From Thermoanaerobacteraceae bacterium (GTDB lineage: Bacteria; Bacillota; JADQBR01), in assembly GCA_017656305.1 (NCBI GenBank), contig JACDOG010000002.1:166121-230120 (forward strand): a stretch of 64,000 bases of DNA, given 5' to 3'. The notes under the pieces are model-generated. The model was not told the DNA's origin, ran no database searches, and was given only the letters and a program-made list of their open reading frames with translations. The translations under genes were made by a program, and so were the position numbers. Positions 14,999 to 24,842 of the stretch are shown piece after piece. The first letter of the stretch is position 1. Each line of letters starts with the position of its first letter.

Positions 14999-17146
14999 AT
15001 GAACACAAGGCTGGTAATTCGAAAGCGCACAACGCAGCTTTTTATCGGATTTGCTTGTGTGCTTTTTTTATTGGTATTGCGGCTGGCATGGATTCAATTC
15101 ATTAAGGGAGATGACCTGCGGCAAATGGCTCTGGAAGCTCGCCTGCGAGAAATACCGGTGGAAGCCAAACGTGGTACCATTTACGACCGGAACGGCAACA
15201 AGCTGGCCATAAGTGTTTCCGCCGAATCGGTGTATGCCCTCCCATCCGAAGTGAAACGGGCGGGTAATCCAAGGGAAACAGCACGGAAACTTGCTCAAAT
15301 ACTTGGCATGTCGGAGGATAAGGTTTATGGCATTATTACTAAAGACAGGGCGTTTATGTGGGTAAAACGAAAGGTATCCTTTGAACAGGCTGCGAAAATA
15401 AAGGAGGCTGATTTGCCCGGAATAAAAACGGTTGAAGAAAGTCAGCGCTTTTATCCCAAGGGTAGTCTGGCTGCGCACTTGCTGGGATTTGCCGGTATTG
15501 ACAACCAGGGTTTGGAAGGGCTGGAGGTGATGTATGACAAGGAACTAAGCGGGACACCGGGAAGGATAGTGATTGAATACGATGCCGGTGGAAGGCAGAT
15601 ACCCCAGGCGTTACACAAATACTACCCGCCGGAAGACGGCTTGAGCTTGCAGCTGACAATTGACCAAACCATTCAGTACATTGCTGAAAGAGAACTGGAC
15701 GCATTAATGGCTAGTCCAACCAATCCCAAAAGTGCTACAATAATTGTAATGGACCCGAATACTGGATACATTATGGCGCTGGCCAGCAGACCCAATTACG
15801 ACCCCAATTCCTTCAGGGAATATCCTCCTGAAAACTGGCGTAATATTGCTGTATCAAACGCCTATGAACCTGGCTCCACTTTCAAGATTATTACTGCGGC
15901 TACTGCTTTGGAGGAGGGTGTGGTGTCGCCGGAGGACCGGTTCTATGACCCTGGATATGTCAAGGTGGGCTCGGAGCGAATCAAGTGCTGGCGTTCCTAC
16001 CGCCCTCACGGCAGCCAATCTTTTGTGGAAGGAGTGCAAAACTCCTGCAACCCGGTTTTTGTGGAAGTGGGCCTGAAGGTGGAGGAAAAGCGGGAAGGAC
16101 TTTTTTACCAGTATATAAAGGGTTTCGGCTTTGGCCAGCGTACGGGAATTGACCTGCCGGGAGAGGCAAAAGGTATCATGATTCCCGAAGATAAATTAAA
16201 GAAAATTAACGTGGCTACCATTTCTATCGGTCAGTCCATTGCAGTTACGCCCATTCAACTGATTACTGCCGTTTCTGCTGTGGCTAACGGTGGCAAGTTA
16301 ATGAAACCGCAGCTGGTGCAGGCTATTTTGGACCAGGAAGTCCGTGTGGTCAAAAAGTTTGAACCGAAAGTAATCCGAAAGGTTATTTCCGAAGAGACTG
16401 CCAAAAAACTGGCGTTGATACTGGAAACGGTGGTCAGTCAGGGAACCGGTAAAAATGCTTATATAGAGGGGTACCGGGTTGCCGGAAAAACGGGTACCGC
16501 GCAAAAGGCGGGCCCCGGCGGTTACCAGAAGGGCAAGTACATAGCTTCTTTTATCGGCTTTGCCCCGGCTAATGACCCCAAGTTAGTGGTACTGGTGGTT
16601 GTAGACGAACCGCAGGGCTACCCGTATTATGGCGGTACGGTGGCGGCGCCCATTTTTAAACGAGTGATGGAGGACAGCTTGCGCTACTTGGGAGTACCGC
16701 GTCAGTATCAAGCGGATAAACAGCAAGAGGACGACAGGGAAGAGGATATACATGTGCCTGATGTAACCTATCTCAGCGCCGAGAAGGCTGTTAGGGTATT
16801 GAAGGCCGCAGGATTAACACCAAAAATTTCTGGAGAAGGCAGCGTGGTTGTGGAGCAAATGCCTGCTGCTCATAGTAACGTTAGGCGCGGCAGTCAGGTG
16901 CTGCTGAAGCTGGGAGAGAAAGGTAAGGATGCTCTGGAAACGGCAACAGTAATAGTACCTGATGTTACCGGAAAGAGAATTCCGGAAGCAGCAAGACTGC
17001 TTGAAGCGCTGGGCTTGCTGTTAAAACCGCAGGGAAGCGGTGTTGCTGTGGAACAGCGGCCGATACCCGGAACTGCAGTAGAACCCGGTACTTCGGTGTA
17101 CGTTACTTTTAGGGAGGAGACATCTCCTGCTAATGCTGCGCCTTAA
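14999..17146 (+). CDS. Class B penicillin-binding protein with two PASTA domains (SpoVD/FtsI-like)
   Basis: Septal transpeptidase that cross-links peptidoglycan, 715 residues. An N-terminal membrane helix, a PBP dimer domain (RGTIYDRNGNKLA), then the transpeptidase with EPGSTFK (Ser about 293), NSCN and GKTGTAQ, followed by two C-terminal PASTA repeats starting near VPDVTYLSAEKAV and VPDVTGKRIPEAA. Only one such PBP is in the cluster, whereas B. subtilis has pbpB and spoVD side by side, so this copy may serve vegetative division, sporulation or both. ATG 14999 follows GGGGTGAG at 8 bases. Confidence 0.9.
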   Translation: MNTRLVIRKRTTQLFIGFACVLFLLVLRLAWIQFIKGDDLRQMALEARLREIPVEAKRGTIYDRNGNKLAISVSAESVYALPSEVKRAGNPRETARKLAQILGMSEDKVYGIITKDRAFMWVKRKVSFEQAAKIKEADLPGIKTVEESQRFYPKGSLAAHLLGFAGIDNQGLEGLEVMYDKELSGTPGRIVIEYDAGGRQIPQALHKYYPPEDGLSLQLTIDQTIQYIAERELDALMASPTNPKSATIIVMDPNTGYIMALASRPNYDPNSFREYPPENWRNIAVSNAYEPGSTFKIITAATALEEGVVSPEDRFYDPGYVKVGSERIKCWRSYRPHGSQSFVEGVQNSCNPVFVEVGLKVEEKREGLFYQYIKGFGFGQRTGIDLPGEAKGIMIPEDKLKKINVATISIGQSIAVTPIQLITAVSAVANGGKLMKPQLVQAILDQEVRVVKKFEPKVIRKVISEETAKKLALILETVVSQGTGKNAYIEGYRVAGKTGTAQKAGPGGYQKGKYIASFIGFAPANDPKLVVLVVVDEPQGYPYYGGTVAAPIFKRVMEDSLRYLGVPRQYQADKQQEDDREEDIHVPDVTYLSAEKAVRVLKAAGLTPKISGEGSVVVEQMPAAHSNVRRGSQVLLKLGEKGKDALETATVIVPDVTGKRIPEAARLLEALGLLLKPQGSGVAVEQRPIPGTAVEPGTSVYVTFREETSPANAAP

Positions 17147-17214
17147 GGGAATACGACCGGGAATAAAAGGAAAAAATATAAAAATAGCAATTTGCTGTGG
17201 AAAGGAGAAAAACG

Positions 17215-18684
17215 GTGCGGTTGGCTGAACTGACCAAGGGACTGGATGTTTCTGTTGATGATAACTGGCGGGATATGGAAGTACAGGGCATTGCCTATGA
17301 TTCGCGCCAAGTCAAGCCGGGATACTTGTTTGTAGCTATTCCCGGGTTTAAAGTGGACGGTCATGATTATATCAGCCAGGCGGTTGCCAATGGTGCCGTG
17401 GCGGTTGTTGCGAGCAAACCTACTAACCTCGGAGAACAGGTAGCTGTTATTCAGGTGGAAAACAGCCGCCGGGCCCTAGCACAGCTGGCAGCCAATTTTT
17501 ACAATCACCCGACGAGAAGACTAAAGGTTTTCGGTGTTACCGGCACCAACGGCAAGACGACTACCTGTCACTTACTTGCGGCTATTTTTCGCAGGCAGGG
17601 CCATAAAGTGGGTGTGATTGGAACTATTGGTAACTGGATTGGTGATGAACAGCTGGCAGCTGCCCGGACTACTCCTGAATCTTTGGACTTACAGAGGATT
17701 TTCCATCAAATGCTGGAAGCAGGGGTTACCCATGTGGTGATGGAAGTTTCCTCTCATGCTTTGGAGCTGCACCGTGTGGATGCAACCAGTTTCACCGGAG
17801 CTGTGTTCACTAATCTCAGTCAGGATCACCTGGATTTTCATAATTCTTTGGAGGAATACCTGCAGGCAAAGGGAAAACTATTTGAGCAGCTGGATGCTTC
17901 GCATGCTGCAGCCTACGGTGTTGCCAACATGGATGACAAGCGTAGCTTCCAGTATTTGCAGCAGGTGACGCAGGTACCACTGATAGCTTACGGTCAGGAT
18001 CAAGGCGCGGCAGTACGCGCAGATGATATTTCTCTTTGTGCTGACGGAGTGACTTTCAGAATCTGGCACAAGGACACAAGTTTTTTGCTGTCACTAAAAA
18101 TCCCCGGGATATTTACTGTTTACAATGCCACGGCGGCTGCTGCAGTGGCATTGCAAGAAGGGATAGAGCCGCAAACCATTACTGCAGCCCTGGAAAACGT
18201 GCCAGGGGTGGCGGGCCGCTTTGAACGGGTGGACTGCGGGCAGGATTTTACCGTGATTGTGGACTATGCCCACACTCCAGACAGTTTGGAAAATATCTTG
18301 CAGGCTGCCCGGCAGTTTGTGAAGGGGCGGTTAATTACGGTTTTTGGTTGCGGTGGTGACCGGGACCGCAGCAAGCGTCCGTTGATGGGGGCGGTAGCAG
18401 GGAAACTCAGCGATTATACCGTGGTTACGTCCGATAACCCCCGCAGTGAAGAACCGGACGAAATAATCAATGATATCTTGCCGGGGATCGAAAGACATAC
18501 GAAAAATTACCGGGTACTGGTTGACCGCGGGGAAGCCATTGCCCATGCCCTGCATTATGCCCGGCCGGGCGATACGGTTATCATTGCCGGTAAAGGGCAT
18601 GAAACTTACCAGGAAGTCAAGGGGAAAACGCTACCCTTTGATGACCGGGAAGTGGCAAGAGAAATTTTACGGAGGCTTAAGTGA
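17215..18684 (+). CDS. murE: UDP-MurNAc-tripeptide ligase MurE (meso-diaminopimelate type)
   Basis: 489 residues. ATP-dependent Mur ligase adding the third residue of the stem peptide. P-loop GVTGTNGKTTT, carbamylated-Lys region and the specificity motif SDNPRSEEP; DNPR marks meso-diaminopimelate rather than lysine. GTG 17215 is chosen, with AAAGGAG upstream. Its stop overlaps the murF ATG (TGATG). Confidence 0.96.
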   Translation: MRLAELTKGLDVSVDDNWRDMEVQGIAYDSRQVKPGYLFVAIPGFKVDGHDYISQAVANGAVAVVASKPTNLGEQVAVIQVENSRRALAQLAANFYNHPTRRLKVFGVTGTNGKTTTCHLLAAIFRRQGHKVGVIGTIGNWIGDEQLAAARTTPESLDLQRIFHQMLEAGVTHVVMEVSSHALELHRVDATSFTGAVFTNLSQDHLDFHNSLEEYLQAKGKLFEQLDASHAAAYGVANMDDKRSFQYLQQVTQVPLIAYGQDQGAAVRADDISLCADGVTFRIWHKDTSFLLSLKIPGIFTVYNATAAAAVALQEGIEPQTITAALENVPGVAGRFERVDCGQDFTVIVDYAHTPDSLENILQAARQFVKGRLITVFGCGGDRDRSKRPLMGAVAGKLSDYTVVTSDNPRSEEPDEIINDILPGIERHTKNYRVLVDRGEAIAHALHYARPGDTVIIAGKGHETYQEVKGKTLPFDDREVAREILRRLK

Positions 18685-20048
18685 TGAGACTTGCTGACAT
18701 AGCTAGATACGTTAACGGCAGGCTGTACGGTAAGGAGGACGTTCACGTCGGCGGCATCTCCATTGACACCCGCACGCTTAATGCAGGGGACCTGTTTTTT
18801 GCCCTCAGGGGAGAACGGGATGGACATGATTTTTTGTCCAATGCCTATGAAAAAGGCGCCAGCGGGGCGGTGGTCAGCCGCCTGCACCAGGACCTGCCCT
18901 TACCGCAGATTGTTGTTGCCGATACCTTGGCGGCACTGCAGATCCTGGCCAAAAAACACCGGTTGAAATTTAACATTCCTGTTGTTGCCATAACGGGTAG
19001 TAACGGCAAGACGACGACAAAGGATATGGTTGCTGCGGTGCTGAGTACACAGTACCAAACATTGAAGAATTACGGCAACTTCAATAATGAAATAGGTTTG
19101 CCGTTAACACTGCTAAAACTAAACCACAGCCACCAGGCTGTCGTGGTGGAAATGGCCATGCGGGGAAGAGGCCAAATTGCACAACTGGTGGAAATTGCCC
19201 GGCCGGATTTTGGTATTATCACCAATATTGGTTCCACACATATTGAGCTGTTGGGTTCGATAAAAAACATTGCGGAGGCCAAGGGAGAACTGCTGGAAGG
19301 CTTGCCCTATACGGGAGTTGCCATTTTAAACGGCGACGACAGCTGGTGCCGCAGGCTGGGCAAGAAATTTACAGGCGAGACCATTTATTACGGTCTGGAA
19401 GCAGGGAATGACGTCAGGGCAGTGAATATTGAGCAGAAAGGCTGGGAAACTCACTTTACGGTGCACGGCCTGGGTGATAACAGCCTGCGCTACGAACTGC
19501 CACTGCCCGGCCTGCATAACGTGCAAAATGCCCTGGCAGCGCTAACGGTGGGGTACCGGCTGGGGATTAGCCCGGTTTTGCTGCGGCAGGGACTACAAAA
19601 TGTTTCCCTTTCCGCTATGCGGCTGGAAGTTGGTACGGGTATTAACGGCAGCAGGATTATTAATGATGCGTATAATGCTAACCCGGCTTCCATGGCCGCC
19701 TCGCTGCAGATTCTCAAGGAAATTGCTGCCGGGAGGGCCATTGCCGTATTAGGTGACATGTTTGAACTTGGCGATTATGCCGAGCAGGGCCACAGGGAAA
19801 TTGGACGCAAGGTGGCGGACCTGGGGGTCGATTATCTGGTAACAGTCGGAGATTTGGCCAGTTTAATCGGCAAGGAGGCAGTTGTGCGCGGCATGGCGGA
19901 CTGGCGGGTGTGGCATTATGAAAACATGGAGGAAGCGGCAAAAGCTCTCAAAGAACTGCTTCGGGAAAATGATACGGTGCTGATAAAAGGATCCCGGGGT
20001 ATGGAAATGGAAAAAATAGCTGACAGGCTGATGCAGGCGGAGGATTAG
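18684..20048 (+). CDS. murF: UDP-MurNAc-pentapeptide synthetase MurF
   Basis: 454-residue Mur ligase adding D-Ala-D-Ala to the UDP-MurNAc-tripeptide. P-loop AITGSNGKTTTKDM, NFNNEIGLPLT, NIGSTHIELLGS and DAYNANPASM are the family marks. Start ATG 18684 overlaps the murE stop by one base; a GTG just before it is also in frame. mraY starts 2 bases after its stop. Confidence 0.96.
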   Translation: MRLADIARYVNGRLYGKEDVHVGGISIDTRTLNAGDLFFALRGERDGHDFLSNAYEKGASGAVVSRLHQDLPLPQIVVADTLAALQILAKKHRLKFNIPVVAITGSNGKTTTKDMVAAVLSTQYQTLKNYGNFNNEIGLPLTLLKLNHSHQAVVVEMAMRGRGQIAQLVEIARPDFGIITNIGSTHIELLGSIKNIAEAKGELLEGLPYTGVAILNGDDSWCRRLGKKFTGETIYYGLEAGNDVRAVNIEQKGWETHFTVHGLGDNSLRYELPLPGLHNVQNALAALTVGYRLGISPVLLRQGLQNVSLSAMRLEVGTGINGSRIINDAYNANPASMAASLQILKEIAAGRAIAVLGDMFELGDYAEQGHREIGRKVADLGVDYLVTVGDLASLIGKEAVVRGMADWRVWHYENMEEAAKALKELLRENDTVLIKGSRGMEMEKIADRLMQAED

Positions 20049-20049
20049 C

Positions 20050-21021
20050 ATGAGTAGTAGTCATATACTGTTATGGTCTTTTACAATTTCTCTCGTGGTT
20101 ACAGTTTTATCCGGCCTAGTGTTGATTCCGGTATTTTGCAGGCTGAAATTTGGGCAAACAATCCGTGAGGATGGTCCCAGGGCACACCTGCGTAAAGCCG
20201 GTACGCCTACCATGGGGGGAGTTTTATTTTTAACCGGCATTACTGCGGCGGCTGTCCTGGTGCTACCGTTAAATCTGGAAATAATTGCAGTACTGTTAGT
20301 TACACTGGGGCATGGCCTGCTTGGTTTTGCCGATGATTTTATCAAAATTGTAAGGCGCCGCTCCCTGGGTCTGCGGGCAAGAGACAAGTTGTTGGCCCAG
20401 GTTGTCATGAGTTTGTTTTTAGGTTTCACGGCTGTTAATTTGCTCGGCCAGGATACCAGTTTAACTGTTCCCTTGACCGGGATGCAGTTAAATTTGGGTT
20501 TTTGGTATTACATATTTACCGTCCTGGTGGTGACCGGTACCACAAATGCCGTTAACTTAACCGATGGGCTGGATGGATTGGCTGCCGGTTCCATGGCTTT
20601 CGGCAGTGCGGCCTATGCTGTTATTGCCCTGATGATGGATAAGGTTAATCTGGCTGCCTTTGCCCTTGCCGTCGCCGGGGGATGCCTAGGCTTTTTGTTT
20701 TACAACAGGCACCCGGCAAAAATATTCATGGGCGATACCGGCTCGTTGGCTTTGGGAGCCGGACTGGCGTCTTTGGCCGTGTTGACCGGAACGGAGCTGG
20801 TGCTGCCCGTAGTTGGTGGACTGTTTGTCATGGAAACACTTTCGGTAATTATTCAGGTTATTTCGTTCCGGCTTACAGGCAAGCGTATTTTTCGCATGAG
20901 TCCCCTGCACCATCACTTTGAACTGAAAGGTTGGTCGGAGCGGAAGGTAGTGCATGTTTTTTGGCTGGCTGCAATGGTGGCAGCGGTTGTGGGTATTGGG
21001 CTGATGTATAACTTTGCTTAA
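20050..21021 (+). CDS. mraY: Phospho-MurNAc-pentapeptide transferase MraY
   Basis: 323-residue polytopic membrane enzyme that makes lipid I from UDP-MurNAc-pentapeptide and undecaprenyl phosphate. About ten helices, with GTPTMGG, GFADDFIK (Asp pair), NAVNLTDGLDGLAAG, FMGDTGSLALG and MSPLHHHFELKGWSE. Overlap-like spacing with murF and position before murD are the standard order. Confidence 0.97.
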   Translation: MSSSHILLWSFTISLVVTVLSGLVLIPVFCRLKFGQTIREDGPRAHLRKAGTPTMGGVLFLTGITAAAVLVLPLNLEIIAVLLVTLGHGLLGFADDFIKIVRRRSLGLRARDKLLAQVVMSLFLGFTAVNLLGQDTSLTVPLTGMQLNLGFWYYIFTVLVVTGTTNAVNLTDGLDGLAAGSMAFGSAAYAVIALMMDKVNLAAFALAVAGGCLGFLFYNRHPAKIFMGDTGSLALGAGLASLAVLTGTELVLPVVGGLFVMETLSVIIQVISFRLTGKRIFRMSPLHHHFELKGWSERKVVHVFWLAAMVAAVVGIGLMYNFA

Positions 21022-21064
21022 AAGCATGTTTTTCATTTTTGGCTGGTTGAAGGAGTGTTAATTT

Positions 21065-22414
21065 ATGAACTGGCAGGAACAGAGAGTGTTGGTAGTGGGT
21101 ATGGCACGCAGTGGTGTGGCAGCAGCTTTGGAACTGGCGGAAAGAGGTGCCGTAGTTACTGCTTGCGATTTAAAAAGGGAAGCTGAGCTGACGGAAGCAG
21201 TCGCCAGATTAAGAACAGCCGGTGTCCGGGTGCATGCCGGCGGGTACCCCCGGGTGGCCGGTAACTTCGATTTGGTAATCCCCAGCCCGGGAGTACCGGC
21301 AACGACAGAGCCATTAAGAGAAGCGGTTGCGCACGGTATTCCGGTGTGGAGCGAGCTGGAAGTAGCATACCGTTTCTCCCGGGGGAAAGTGGTGGCGGTG
21401 ACAGGTACCAACGGCAAGACAACTACCACTGCGCTTATCGGTCGGATGTTTTCTGACGCCGGGCTTCCAGTTGTCGTGGCGGGAAATATTGGTGTTCCCC
21501 TCATCAGTGAAGTAAAAAAAACTACTCCGCAACACACGCTGGTTGTGGAAGTCAGCAGTTTCCAGCTGGAGTGGGTGCATAAGTTTCAACCGCGAGTTGC
21601 AGTGATATTGAATATTACTCCCGATCATTTGGACCGGCACGGTACCATTGAAAATTATACGGCGGCCAAAGCAAAGATATTCCAACAGCAGACATCTCTG
21701 GATTATACTGTCCTCAATTACGATGACGAGCGGGTGAAAAAACTTGCTGCCGCTACACCGGGACAGGTGATATTTTTTAGCCGGCAGCATAAGTTAGAAG
21801 CAGGGGTTTTTGTCCGTGACGGTGTGATTACCATCAAGCAGGAACAGGAATTGCCCGTTGTGGCGGCGAAAGAAGTTGCCATTAAGGGCGGGCATAATTT
21901 GGAAAATGCCCTGGCAGCTACTGCAGCGGGCTGGACCATGGGGTTGTCTCCTGAAGAAATCAGGCAGACCCTAAAAACTTTTCCGGGTGTTGAGCACCGG
22001 TTGGAGCACGTGCGGACACTTGACGGAGTTAAGTATATCAATGATTCTAAAGGGACTAACCCCGATGCTTCCATTAAGGCCCTGGAGGCATATCCCAACC
22101 CCGTTATCCTGATTGCCGGCGGTAAAAATAAAGGCAGTGATTTTGGCGAATTTGCCAAAATGGTCAAGCAAAAGGCACGGGAAGTAATCCTTTTGGGAGA
22201 GGCGGCAGGAGAACTGGATGCTGCCCTGCAAAAGGAACAGTTTACCAACATTCACCACGTGGACAATTATCGGGAGGCAGTCTCCCTGGCCCGAAAATTG
22301 GCACGCCCGGGAGACATTGTTTTGCTCTCTCCTGCCTGCGCCAGCTGGGACATGTTTAACAGTTATGAAGAACGGGGAGAATTGTTTAAGCAGCTAGTAA
22401 ATGAACTTACCTGA
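21065..22414 (+). CDS. murD: UDP-MurNAc-L-Ala:D-Glu ligase MurD
   Basis: 449-residue cytoplasmic Mur ligase adding D-glutamate. N-terminal Rossmann-like nucleotide domain (VLVVGMARSGVAAAL), ATP loop AVTGTNGKTTTTA, ITPDHLDRHG and NDSKGTNPDASIKAL. ATG 21065 behind GGAGTG. Next comes an 88-base gap and then the SEDS gene. Confidence 0.96.
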   Translation: MNWQEQRVLVVGMARSGVAAALELAERGAVVTACDLKREAELTEAVARLRTAGVRVHAGGYPRVAGNFDLVIPSPGVPATTEPLREAVAHGIPVWSELEVAYRFSRGKVVAVTGTNGKTTTTALIGRMFSDAGLPVVVAGNIGVPLISEVKKTTPQHTLVVEVSSFQLEWVHKFQPRVAVILNITPDHLDRHGTIENYTAAKAKIFQQQTSLDYTVLNYDDERVKKLAAATPGQVIFFSRQHKLEAGVFVRDGVITIKQEQELPVVAAKEVAIKGGHNLENALAATAAGWTMGLSPEEIRQTLKTFPGVEHRLEHVRTLDGVKYINDSKGTNPDASIKALEAYPNPVILIAGGKNKGSDFGEFAKMVKQKAREVILLGEAAGELDAALQKEQFTNIHHVDNYREAVSLARKLARPGDIVLLSPACASWDMFNSYEERGELFKQLVNELT

Positions 22415-22502
22415 TGCCATTTGGTAACTTCTTATCATCCTACAAGGCGTACTCGGAAGTCTGCTTCATACACGGCGTTGCATTGCAGGGGGGTAACTGC
22501 TT

Positions 22503-23591
22503 TTGGTGAAAAAACAAAAATCACCGGATTTTCTTATCTTTTTTACCACAATTTTATTATTGAGTATTGGTATTATCATGGTTTTCAGCGCCAGTGCCTA
22601 CTCTTCCTATTTGACCTATGGTGATGCCTACTACTATTTGAAAAAGCAGTTGCTCTGGGCGTTACTGGGCGTAATTGCCATGATTGTTACCATGAATATA
22701 GATTACCGGCGTCTGAAAAGGTATGTGGGGGTTATTTTTCTCATTTCCCTAATTCTGCTGGTTTTAGTGCTGGTGGTTGGGCAGGTAAGCCATGGTTCCC
22801 GACGCTGGATTGGCCTGGGAATGATAGGATTTCAGCCTTCGGAAGTCATGAAATTGGCTATCGTGATGTACATGGCAAAAAGTCTTTCGCAATACGGCAA
22901 ACGTATTCAGGATTTTCGCCAGGGTCTGCTGCCCCACTTGTTAATTTTGGCTGTGGTGTGTCTTCTAATTTTAGCGCAGCCTGATTTGGGTACTGCAGTG
23001 GCCATTGCCGGAACGGTTTATTTCTTACTGCTGGTATCGGGGGCGCGCTACAGCCACCTGGGGGTTTTGGCACTACTGGGCATAGCGCTGGTGGGACTGG
23101 CTATTTGGCTGGAGCCTTATCGCATGGAACGGTTTACAGCTTTTCTTTTTCCCTTTAAAAATCCCAGCGATTCCGGATGGCAGATCATCCAGTCCCTGCT
23201 GGCACTGGGTTCTGGCGGTTTTTTCGGCATGGGTTTGGGACGCAGTCGCCAGAAACTTTTTTACCTGCCAGAGCGCCACACGGACTTCATTTTCGCCATT
23301 TTGGGGGAGGAACTGGGGTTTATCGGGGCCTTTATAGTACTGTTGCTGTTTTTTATCTTTATCTGGCGGGGGTTCCGCATTGCGGTCACTGTAAAGGATA
23401 ATTACGGGAGCCTGCTGGTTGCCGGGATTACTTTGATGGTTACCCTGCAGGCGGTGATCAATATTGGCGTGGTTACCGGGTCGCTGCCGGTAACCGGTAT
23501 TACCCTGCCGTTTATCAGTTACGGCGGTTCTTCGTTGTTGTTGAGTCTGGTCGGCGTGGGAATGGTGTTAAACGTGTCGCGGTATGTGTGA
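22503..23591 (+). CDS. SEDS peptidoglycan polymerase (FtsW/SpoVE)
   Basis: 362-residue membrane protein with about ten helices that polymerises lipid II together with a class B PBP. Seen: GIIMVFSASAY, GSRRWIG, FQPSEVMKLA, QPDLGTAV, ERHTDFIFAILGEELGF and PFISYGGSSL. Only one SEDS and one class B PBP occur in the cluster, so they are probable partners. TTG 22503 (9 bases from AGGGGGG) or GTG 22506. Whether vegetative FtsW or sporulation SpoVE cannot be told from sequence alone. Confidence 0.92.
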   Translation: MVKKQKSPDFLIFFTTILLLSIGIIMVFSASAYSSYLTYGDAYYYLKKQLLWALLGVIAMIVTMNIDYRRLKRYVGVIFLISLILLVLVLVVGQVSHGSRRWIGLGMIGFQPSEVMKLAIVMYMAKSLSQYGKRIQDFRQGLLPHLLILAVVCLLILAQPDLGTAVAIAGTVYFLLLVSGARYSHLGVLALLGIALVGLAIWLEPYRMERFTAFLFPFKNPSDSGWQIIQSLLALGSGGFFGMGLGRSRQKLFYLPERHTDFIFAILGEELGFIGAFIVLLLFFIFIWRGFRIAVTVKDNYGSLLVAGITLMVTLQAVINIGVVTGSLPVTGITLPFISYGGSSLLLSLVGVGMVLNVSRYV

Positions 23592-23649
23592 CAAGGTTTA
23601 AACAGGCCGTGCCTGACCGAAATATGACGTGTTGAGGTGTGATTTGCCA

Positions 23650-24759
23650 ATGCGAGTTATCTTATCCGGAGGGGGTACTGGAGGGCACATTTATCCCGCT
23701 TTGGCTATTATCGGCGGTTTAAAGGAAACCTTTCCCGGTGTTGAGGTTCTCTATATTGGGACAAGCCGTGGTTTGGAAGCGGAAATCGTACCGCGAGAGG
23801 ACATACCTTTTGCAACCGTGGATGTATCTGGCATGCGGCGCAGATTGTCCCTGGAAACTTTTTTATGGGCAGGAAAGACCGGTGCGGCGGTGTTGCGAGC
23901 CTTAAGCATTGTCCGGCGTTTTCGCCCGTCTCTGGTTGTGGGTACCGGTGGCTATGTGTGCGCCCCGGTTGTCTTGGCGGCGCACCTGCTGCGCATTCCC
24001 ATCCTGCTCCACGAACAAAACGCTTTTCCGGGTAAGACAAACCGCTGGCTGTCACCCTGGGCCGAGCGGGTAATGGTTACCTTTCCGGAATCTGCAAGAT
24101 ATTTTAAACACAAAGACCGGGTGGTACATACGGGGCTGCCAGTGCGGCGGGAAATTTTCGAAACGTCTCGTGCTACCGGCGCGGGGATTTTAGGCGTGTC
24201 TCCCGACAAACGCACCTTGCTGGTAGTTGGGGGCAGTCAGGGGGCCCACAGTATCAACCAGGCGGTTGTCCCTGTTGCGGAGTATATCAGGGACGATCCC
24301 CGGTACCAGCTAATTTGGGTAACCGGGACGAAAGACTATGACTGGGTAATGGCACAGTTGGACCGCCGGGGAATAAAACCGGATTCGCTGGGGAATATTA
24401 CCATCAAACCGTATTTACATGAAATGGCTGCCGCGTTGGCCGTTGCGGATTTGGTTATTTCCAGGGCAGGAGCGACGTTTCTAGCGGAAATCATGGCCAG
24501 AGGTGTGGCTTCCATTCTTATTCCTTATCCTTATGCCACTGACAACCACCAGGAATACAATGCCAAAAGCCTGACCCAAAAGGGAGCTGCCCTGATGCTT
24601 GCCAATGACGAATTGGCTTCCGGTATTCTGCTGGCAAAAACTCGGCAGTTGTTGAACAATCCCAAAGCATTGTCCGATATGGCCAGGGCTGCCAAAACTT
24701 TGGGCAGGCCGGAAGCGTTAGACAATATTTTAGAGCAGATAAAGAACTGCATTTTCTAG
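23650..24759 (+). CDS. murG: Lipid II synthase MurG
   Basis: 369-residue peripheral glycosyltransferase that adds GlcNAc to lipid I. N-terminal GGGTGGHIYPALA, GTGGYVCAPVV, HEQNAFPGKTN and C-terminal GGSQGAHSIN and SRAGATFLAE are diagnostic. ATG 23650 gives the usual MRVILSGGG start; TTG 23644 is better spaced from GAGGTG and may be used. Confidence 0.96.
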   Translation: MRVILSGGGTGGHIYPALAIIGGLKETFPGVEVLYIGTSRGLEAEIVPREDIPFATVDVSGMRRRLSLETFLWAGKTGAAVLRALSIVRRFRPSLVVGTGGYVCAPVVLAAHLLRIPILLHEQNAFPGKTNRWLSPWAERVMVTFPESARYFKHKDRVVHTGLPVRREIFETSRATGAGILGVSPDKRTLLVVGGSQGAHSINQAVVPVAEYIRDDPRYQLIWVTGTKDYDWVMAQLDRRGIKPDSLGNITIKPYLHEMAAALAVADLVISRAGATFLAEIMARGVASILIPYPYATDNHQEYNAKSLTQKGAALMLANDELASGILLAKTRQLLNNPKALSDMARAAKTLGRPEALDNILEQIKNCIF

Positions 24760-24842
24760 GTCAGTAACACATTTGTAACAGGTGCATAATATGTGGATGT
24801 ACCAGTAAGATGTGTCCTTTCTCGAGAAAGGAGTTGGCAGGA

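Noticed and set aside
22415-22502. Regulatory element between murD and the SEDS gene
   Set aside because: No hairpin, promoter or repeat could be supported in this 88-base gap.
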